Under the pieces are notes generated by a model. That model was not told the origin of the DNA and did no database searches. It worked only from the letters and a program-made list of their open reading frames with translations. A program made the position numbers and the translations under genes. Positions 45,309 through 50,168 of a stretch of DNA of 50,168 bases are shown one piece after another. How positions within the stretch are numbered: position 1 is the first letter of the stretch; the number at the start of each line of letters is the position of its first letter. The DNA comes from Psychrobacter namhaensis (lineage in GTDB: Bacteria > Pseudomonadota > Gammaproteobacteria > Pseudomonadales > Moraxellaceae), in contig NZ_JABASS010000018.1 in the NCBI RefSeq assembly GCF_016107545.1, positions 1 through 50,168 of the forward strand, read 5' to 3'.

Positions 45309-45823
45309 ATAGATAAAGCAATTTTATTTTAATCATTTCATGTTAAACGTTGGTAAAGAGTCGCCATGACAAACATTATATGAGTAGATTGACACGATAA
45401 ACAATAGTGCCCGTGTTACTGCAAGATTGGCAATAGCAATACTACTGTCTTGTTTGTGGCGAGCACATTTGCTGATGATTGATCGTATTTGCGCTTTTAC
45501 TTAGGTATAAGTGCTGGCATGAATACGTTGAAAATATAGCAAGTTAATGTGAAGTAAGCGAATAGTTTATGTATCTTTGGGGGACGCTCGCTAAAATTCG
45601 ACTATTGGTTTTATCAATCACATAAGTAGTTGTTTTGTTACATCTGTGCCCAGATACAAGCAAATAGCCCTCATAGCTGGGTGAATGTTAATTAAAGCTG
45701 GCAATAATGATATAATGAGCGGTTTTTAGGGTCTTCCTTTCAGCGTTGTCGCCCAGAGTGTCTTTTTACAATAGTAAGATAGTGGGGTTGGCAGGTGAGC
45801 GTCATGTTTATGGTCTATCAATA
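45309..45823. other. intergenic region between TPR gene and hemA
   Basis: About 515 bp with the divergent promoters. The only strong signal is the hemA promoter at 45688-45716, listed separately. The in-frame extension of hemA to 45746 is not supported by homology. Confidence 0.5.
45688..45716 (+). promoter_or_regulatory. predicted hemA promoter
   Basis: A perfect TATAAT (45711-45716) is preceded at 17 bp by TTAATT (45688-45693), giving a predicted start near 45723, 100 bp before the hemA ATG. Confidence 0.6.
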
Positions 45824-47224
45824 ATGAGATTAGTGGTCATTGGGGTCAATCACAAAACTGCACCAGTTGCTCTACGAGAGCGCTTGGCGCTTGTGGGTGA
45901 CGATGTAAATGTCGCTCTTAAACAATTAGAGGCCTTTACTGATGGTAGTGTGATTGTTTCTACCTGTAATCGTACTGAGATTTATGCGCTTGTCCCGCAT
46001 ACCTTAACGGTGCAAAATCCAGGCGTGTCATCTTCAGAGTCGCAAGTGGCTGAAACTGCCGCACCGACCATTTCTAATAGTACGTTTAGCAGCAGCGCTC
46101 ATCTTTCCTCTGCCGCCATCAGCGCTCATATCATCAAAATTAAAACTTGGCTGGCTAATTTTAAGCAGTTATCTCTCACAGAGATTGACCCGCACCTCTA
46201 CGTGCATCGTGATACCCATGCATTGACGCACTGGCTTAGAGTCGCGGCAGGTCTTGACTCTATGATATTGGGTGAGCCGCAGATACTTGGCCAAATCAAA
46301 CGCTCAGTGCACCTCGCGCAAGACCAACAAGCCTTGAGTAATCAGCTTGGCTGGATCGTCGATCAAGTGTTTGCGGCGGCTAAGCGGGTGCGTAATGAGA
46401 CTAAAGTTGGGGCGCAGGCTGTGTCGCTCAGTTTTGCGGCGGCCAAGCTAGTCACGCAAATATTTGACGATTTGCCCAATCGCACTTTGCTCGTCGTGGC
46501 AGCAGGTGAGATGAATCGTTTGGTTGCCACGCACATCGCTGGGCTTGGGGTAGGGCGGGTTATTATTTGTAACCGTAACCCTGAACGGGCAGAAGCGCTA
46601 GCGGCTGAGCTGCGTCATCCCAATCGCCGCGTGGAAGTCACAACTCTACAAGCACTGCCACAGGTGCTGGCAGAAGCCGATATTGTCAGCAGCTGTAGTG
46701 GCAGTATGGATTTATTAATTGATAAAACCATGACGTTGCAGGCGCTCAAGCGTCGTCGTTATCAGCCAATGCTGATGATTGACTTAGCCGTACCGCGCGA
46801 TATTGACTCGACCATTAGCCGTATCGACGATGTTTATCTGTACTCTGTCGATGATCTACAACACGTGATTGCGGGCAATATCGAGCAGCGCAGGCAAGCG
46901 GCGGTCGATGCCGAACTGCTCGTGAGTCAATTGGTCGTTGAGATGGATCGTCGCTTTCAAGTGCGACAAGTGGGCAAAGATATACAGCAGTATCGGGCGC
47001 ACACTCATGAACAAGTGGACAAACTGCTGCAAGATTCCATGACCAAGCTACAGCAAAATCATGCTAGCCCTGAGGACATTATCACTGAACTGTCACGGCG
47101 CCTGACCCAAACCCTGACACACGCGCCATCGAAGCTGATGCGTAAGGCTGCCCGCGAAGGCGACAGTGAGTTGTTAGACTTTGTGGTATCAGGATTACAA
47201 GAGGCGCATCGTAGCCACCGATAG
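45824..47224 (+). CDS. hemA: glutamyl-tRNA reductase
   Basis: HemA reduces Glu-tRNA to glutamate-1-semialdehyde, the first step of C5 haem synthesis and the substrate of HemL. The catalytic Cys48 lies in VIVSTCNRTEIYAL. AAGLDSMILGEPQILGQ, the NADPH-binding LLVVAAGEMNRLVATHI, and APSKLMRKAAREGD are all typical. I start at ATG 45824 (MRLVVIGVNHKTAP, 466 residues); the frame is open to 45746 but the family begins here. The protein is about 48 longer than E. coli HemA. Residues about 58-100 are an extra Ser/Ala/Thr-rich segment within the catalytic domain. It is divergent from the TPR gene. Confidence 0.96.
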   Translation: MRLVVIGVNHKTAPVALRERLALVGDDVNVALKQLEAFTDGSVIVSTCNRTEIYALVPHTLTVQNPGVSSSESQVAETAAPTISNSTFSSSAHLSSAAISAHIIKIKTWLANFKQLSLTEIDPHLYVHRDTHALTHWLRVAAGLDSMILGEPQILGQIKRSVHLAQDQQALSNQLGWIVDQVFAAAKRVRNETKVGAQAVSLSFAAAKLVTQIFDDLPNRTLLVVAAGEMNRLVATHIAGLGVGRVIICNRNPERAEALAAELRHPNRRVEVTTLQALPQVLAEADIVSSCSGSMDLLIDKTMTLQALKRRRYQPMLMIDLAVPRDIDSTISRIDDVYLYSVDDLQHVIAGNIEQRRQAAVDAELLVSQLVVEMDRRFQVRQVGKDIQQYRAHTHEQVDKLLQDSMTKLQQNHASPEDIITELSRRLTQTLTHAPSKLMRKAAREGDSELLDFVVSGLQEAHRSHR

Positions 47225-47809
47225 ATAGCCACCATTCAACTGCCAAAAATCATACACGCCGCAAACGCCATCAAGGCGCAAACGTATCGTTGTCAACCTT
47301 CAATATCAATGCTAGTATCAAACTGTTATGAATATAGTAAGCGATGATAAACTTTTGTTATACGCTATCGGCTAGTTTGAAAAAGCCTTAGCACATTTAT
47401 TTTAGCCTAATACTTATTCATCTCATCAGTGGTTAGTGATCGTTATTATTAGCCTACCTCCATGTAGCGCTTGTAATGGCGCACATGTTTTGTACGATCA
47501 CACTATAGTCCATAAAACACAATAACCAACGGCAATAGCGCTAGGATAACGTGCTATATCGTCAATCTTGCGTCCTACTCTCGTCTATGACTTACCAATA
47601 TTAGTATCCAGTTCATATTCCCTATTGTGGTATCTAGCGATTAGGCTACCTAAGGGCTATGTAATTTCTCGACAACAGAGGTGGTCACATTGGCTAATAG
47701 TATGGGGTGAGATTGCTTAAGGCGATGGTAGAGAAGGCAGTATATGGATTTTGCTGTCGCCAAAATTTAAAAATCATACAAGTATCTAACAATAAACTAG
47801 GAGCGTCCA
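47225..47809. other. intergenic region after hemA with a nested hairpin
   Basis: About 585 bp without a gene. CATGT, a bulged A and GCGC (47461-47470) pair with GCGCACATG (47479-47487). Outside this, GTGATCG (47436-47442) matches CGATCAC (47495-47501). Four T residues follow the inner stem, so it could be a weak terminator, though 240 bp from hemA. The rest is AT-rich and must hold the aminotransferase promoter. Confidence 0.45.
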
Positions 47810-48946
47810 ATGACCGCATTACGTCAAGATATTGATCCAAACGGCTTATTAGAGTATTCAGTGGTCTATACTGACCGCGCCCTCAACCACATGTCCAAGG
47901 TCTTTCAACAAGTCATGAAGGATCTATCTAGCGAACTAAAGTCAGTGTATAACGCTGACGCAGTGGTGATCGTGCCAGGGTCTGGTACTTATGGGATGGA
48001 AGCGGTTGCGCGTCAATTGGCCAATGATGAAGACTGCCTGATTATTCGTAACGGTTGGTTTAGCTATCGCTGGACGCAAATTTTAGAAAAAGGCAAAATC
48101 GCCAAATCATCAACTGTTCTAACGGCTAATCGCACTGACGAAAGCGAGTCGCCAAAACCGTTTGCTCCCGTGGATATCGATGAAGCCGTTGCAAAGATTA
48201 AGGCTGAGAAGCCAGCCATTGTTTTTGCGCCGCACGTTGAAACGTCATCAGGCATTATTTTATCAGCAGATTATATCAAAGCGTTGAGTGATGCGGCCCA
48301 TAGCGTCGGCGGCTTATTGGTCATTGACTGTATCGCATCCGGTTGCGTGTGGTTAGATATGAAAGATTTGGGCATTGATGTCCTTATTAGCGCCCCGCAA
48401 AAAGGCTGGAGTAGCACCCCATGCGCCGGTCTAGTGATGCTCAGTGATGCAGCCGTTAAAAAAGTAGACAGCACAGAGTCTGATAGCTTTAGCCTAGATT
48501 TAAAGCAGTGGTTGAACATCATGCGAGCCTATGAAAATGGCGGTCACGCTTACCATGCCACCATGCCCACCGATAGCTTGCGTCAGTTCCGCGATACGAT
48601 CAATGAGGCCAAAGAAATTGGTTTTGATAAACTGTGTGATGCACAGTGGCAGTTGGGGAATCGTATCCGTCAGGTATTGGCAAATAAAGGGGTTAAGAGC
48701 GTTGCGGCCGAAGGCTTTGAAGCGCCCGGTGTGGTCGTCGCTTATACCGATCGCGATGATATGCATAAAGGCGGTGCTTTTGCTGAAGCAGGGATGCAAA
48801 TCGCTGCTGGTGTCCCCTTAAAAGTGGGCGAGCCTGACAACTTTAAGACGTTCCGTTTGGGTTTATTTGGCCTAGATAAATTGACGGATGTAGACGGGGC
48901 GGTACAACGTTTTGAATCCGCACTTGAAAAAGTGTTGGCTAAATAA
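47810..48946 (+). CDS. class V aminotransferase (alanine-glyoxylate / serine-pyruvate type)
   Basis: A fold-type I PLP enzyme of 378 residues. VIVPGSGTYGMEAVARQL (53-70) binds the cofactor phosphate. VIDCIASGCVWLDMKDLGIDVLISAPQKGWSS carries the PLP Asp and Lys198. Relatives transfer amino groups among alanine, serine, glyoxylate and pyruvate; the true substrate pair cannot be read. GGAG lies upstream of ATG 47810 at suitable spacing. The protein starts close to the core fold without a leader. It stands alone and ends at a terminator. Confidence 0.92.
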   Translation: MTALRQDIDPNGLLEYSVVYTDRALNHMSKVFQQVMKDLSSELKSVYNADAVVIVPGSGTYGMEAVARQLANDEDCLIIRNGWFSYRWTQILEKGKIAKSSTVLTANRTDESESPKPFAPVDIDEAVAKIKAEKPAIVFAPHVETSSGIILSADYIKALSDAAHSVGGLLVIDCIASGCVWLDMKDLGIDVLISAPQKGWSSTPCAGLVMLSDAAVKKVDSTESDSFSLDLKQWLNIMRAYENGGHAYHATMPTDSLRQFRDTINEAKEIGFDKLCDAQWQLGNRIRQVLANKGVKSVAAEGFEAPGVVVAYTDRDDMHKGGAFAEAGMQIAAGVPLKVGEPDNFKTFRLGLFGLDKLTDVDGAVQRFESALEKVLAK

Positions 48947-48992
48947 CTTAAGTCATTTATTAGTTTGTTAGGGTGATAAACGTCTAAATACC

Positions 48993-49031
48993 AATACTGA
49001 TCCTTAGCGTCACGCTGGGGTCAGTATTTTT
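48993..49031 (+). terminator. intrinsic terminator after the aminotransferase gene
   Basis: AATACTGA (48993-49000) pairs with TCAGTATT (49021-49028). An inner AGCGT/ACGCT stem (49006-49010, 49012-49016) extends it, and T residues follow. Confidence 0.85.
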
Positions 49032-49041
49032 TTACCTTTTT

Positions 49042-49061
49042 ATTATATTTTATAATATAAT
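49042..49061. promoter_or_regulatory. AT palindrome overlapping the YeeE-pair promoter
   Basis: Arms ATTATATT (49042-49049) and AATATAAT (49054-49061) are perfect inverted repeats around a 4-bp spacer. Two TATAAT hexamers (49051-49056 and 49056-49061) lie inside it, so a bound repressor would cover the -10 region. ArsR-type BigR/SqrR sulfide sensors use similar AT-rich dyads before YeeE/YedE (PmpAB) genes; identity of the regulator is inference. Confidence 0.55.
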
Positions 49062-49115
49062 GTATTTGTATAAAATGATTTACTCCACTTTTAATAAAAA
49101 TTGGTTTAGGTAACT

Positions 49116-49556
49116 ATGATGAGTGTACAAATAGACTGGCAAGCATTTACGCCAATCTCTTTGGTGGGTGGCTTATTGCTGGGCGTAGCGACGGTCATAC
49201 TGCTGCTGGGTATTGGCCGTATTGCCGGTATCAGTGGTATTTTTTCAAGTTTGCTAAAGCCCAAGCGCGTAGAGGCGTGGCAGATCCTATTTATACTGGG
49301 TTTGGTTGTGTCGCCGTTATTATATGGTTTGATAAGTCCGCTCCCTGCTATAGAGGTGACTACCTCCTTGCCCTTGCTCATTGGCGCAGGATTACTGGTC
49401 GGCTTTGGGACGCGTTTAGGCTCAGGCTGTACCAGTGGGCATGGTATCTGCGGGAATGCGCGCTTATCGCCACGCTCGATGGCAGCGACAGTGATCTTTA
49501 TGTTCTTTGGTATCGTGACCGTCTACCTTGGTCGCCATGTCTTAGGCTTAATTTAA
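49116..49556 (+). CDS. YeeE/YedE family sulfur-transport protein, first half
   Basis: A 146-residue inner-membrane protein with about four hydrophobic segments. It carries the YeeE/YedE signature FGTRLGSGCTSGHGICGNARLSPRS, whose Cys residues in the channel take part in thiosulfate/sulfur-compound uptake in TsuA-type proteins. The family is found either as one long protein or as two half-size proteins; here the second half follows at 77 bp. ATG 49116 and ATG 49119 are both possible. An AT palindrome over the promoter suggests regulation by a sulfur- or redox-sensing repressor that is not in this window. Confidence 0.92.
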   Translation: MMSVQIDWQAFTPISLVGGLLLGVATVILLLGIGRIAGISGIFSSLLKPKRVEAWQILFILGLVVSPLLYGLISPLPAIEVTTSLPLLIGAGLLVGFGTRLGSGCTSGHGICGNARLSPRSMAATVIFMFFGIVTVYLGRHVLGLI

Positions 49557-49633
49557 CAGCCGCGTAGGCGACAGTATTTAGCACTATCCATACAAGATAA
49601 TAGCGTCATACAAGATAATAGCGAGACAGAGCA

Positions 49634-50056
49634 ATGATAAAAAATATAATTGGGTTACTGGCAGGGTTACTATTCGGCTTTGGACTGCTGATATCGGGTA
49701 TGACTGACCCTGTCAAAGTACAAGGTTTTTTGGACGTTTTTGGGGCGTGGGACATTTCTCTTGCGCTGGTGATGGGCGGCGGTCTTGTGGTAGCGATCGT
49801 GGGTGTGCAGGTGGCTCAGCGTCAACAGACCAGCTGGATTGGCACGTTGATTGAGATGCCAACGAAGACAACGATCAATAAAAAGCTTCTTATCGGCGCG
49901 ATGCTGTTTGGTATCGGCTGGGGGTTGGTCGGTATTTGTCCAGGACCTGGTATCGTGCTGCTAGGGACAGGGCAATGGCAGGCTTATGTTTTTATTCCAG
50001 CGATGATAGTTGGCATGCTGGTCTATCAGTGGCTTGAGCCTAGACTTGGCGAATGA
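49634..50056 (+). CDS. YeeE/YedE family sulfur-transport protein, second half
   Basis: A 140-residue inner-membrane protein of the DUF6691/PmpB type. GLLAGLLFGFGLLISGMTDPVKVQGFLD is the conserved start, and GIGWGLVGICPGPGIVLLG carries the conserved Cys. It complements the upstream half-size protein, and the pair would form one transporter for a sulfur compound. Both are in the same orientation and probably in one operon. The gene ends 57 bp before the IS tip at the right end, so further operon members, such as a persulfide dioxygenase or rhodanese, could have been cut off. Confidence 0.92.
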   Translation: MIKNIIGLLAGLLFGFGLLISGMTDPVKVQGFLDVFGAWDISLALVMGGGLVVAIVGVQVAQRQQTSWIGTLIEMPTKTTINKKLLIGAMLFGIGWGLVGICPGPGIVLLGTGQWQAYVFIPAMIVGMLVYQWLEPRLGE

Positions 50057-50113
50057 ATAGTGGACTGAATCATTGCAGCATAAATAAAAAAGGTCAGCCT
50101 AATTCTATTAGTC

Positions 50114-50168
50114 TGAACCGACCCCCATAAGTTGGACACAACTTATGGGGTATTTTTATGCGTTACGA
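50114..50168 (+). repeat. IS tip, right copy of 55-bp inverted terminal sequence
   Basis: Identical, in inverted orientation, to positions 1-55. The tip begins TGAACCGACCCC at 50114 and runs outward. Flanking bases differ from those at the left end, so 55 bp is the exact shared length. As identity extends through the whole visible segment, both ends are probably the same end of the same IS. Confidence 0.7.

Overview
The window looks like a chromosomal segment of a gammaproteobacterium of the family Moraxellaceae, most likely Psychrobacter or a close relative. This is an inference from protein character and gene order: dapA-bamC-like-purC, pabC-mltG-tmk, lolB-ispE-tRNA-Gln-prs-rplY-pth, a short AccA, and a CsbD/GacA-type stress locus. 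Nearly everything is housekeeping. I see no prophage, CRISPR array, toxin-antitoxin pair or defence island. The two ends carry the same 55-bp sequence in inverted orientation. It has the look of an insertion-sequence tip, so the window is probably the unique segment between two IS copies.

Layout. Positions 1-4.5 kb: IS tip, a DmdC-like acyl-CoA dehydrogenase, a FUSC membrane protein and aroE. Positions 4.5-9 kb: a small MITE-like element, an unknown lipoprotein, then pabC-mltG-tmk. Positions 9-13.5 kb: a CPA1 Na+/H+ antiporter with a long polar tail, and a DegP/DegQ-type periplasmic protease. Positions 14-17.5 kb: dapA, a very short BamC-like lipoprotein, purC, a 3-methyladenine glycosylase and a YqfO-like protein. 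Positions 17.6-22.6 kb: a Lys/His-rich lipoprotein, a GGA-rich small RNA locus, csbD, a TetR regulator and a molybdopterin oxidoreductase. Positions 22.6-30.4 kb: dadA, ygfZ, yjdM, hemL, an intergenic repeat, a DUF962 protein, ppx and accA. Positions 30.5-38.6 kb: tilS, proC-yggT, thiD, tRNA-Ser, tRNA-Arg, an RDD protein, a Ca2+/Na+ antiporter, panD and pth. Positions 38.8-47.2 kb: rplY, prs, two identical tRNA-Gln genes, ispE, lolB, a TPR protein and the divergent hemA. Positions 47.8-50.1 kb: a class V aminotransferase and a split YeeE/YedE sulfur-transport pair.

The most interesting element is at about 18.38-18.72 kb. A perfect 18-bp TGTAAG-N6-CTTACA palindrome (the consensus upstream site of the response regulator GacA) precedes a plausible promoter. 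A transcript of about 270 nt would follow, with eight GGA motifs, six of them in hairpin loops, and a strong intrinsic terminator. This is the architecture of a CsrB/RsmY/RsmZ-type RNA that titrates the translational regulator CsrA/RsmA. It lies between a stress-type csbD gene and a lipoprotein gene and encodes no protein.

Other structure worth noting: a MITE-like element with CTAG duplications, a 76-bp palindromic repeat with a tandem 19-mer after hemL, an inverted repeat over the 3' end of panD, an AT palindrome covering the promoter of the YeeE pair, and several core proteins with lineage-specific size changes (short BamC and AccA, a Ser-rich insert in HemA, a long antiporter tail).
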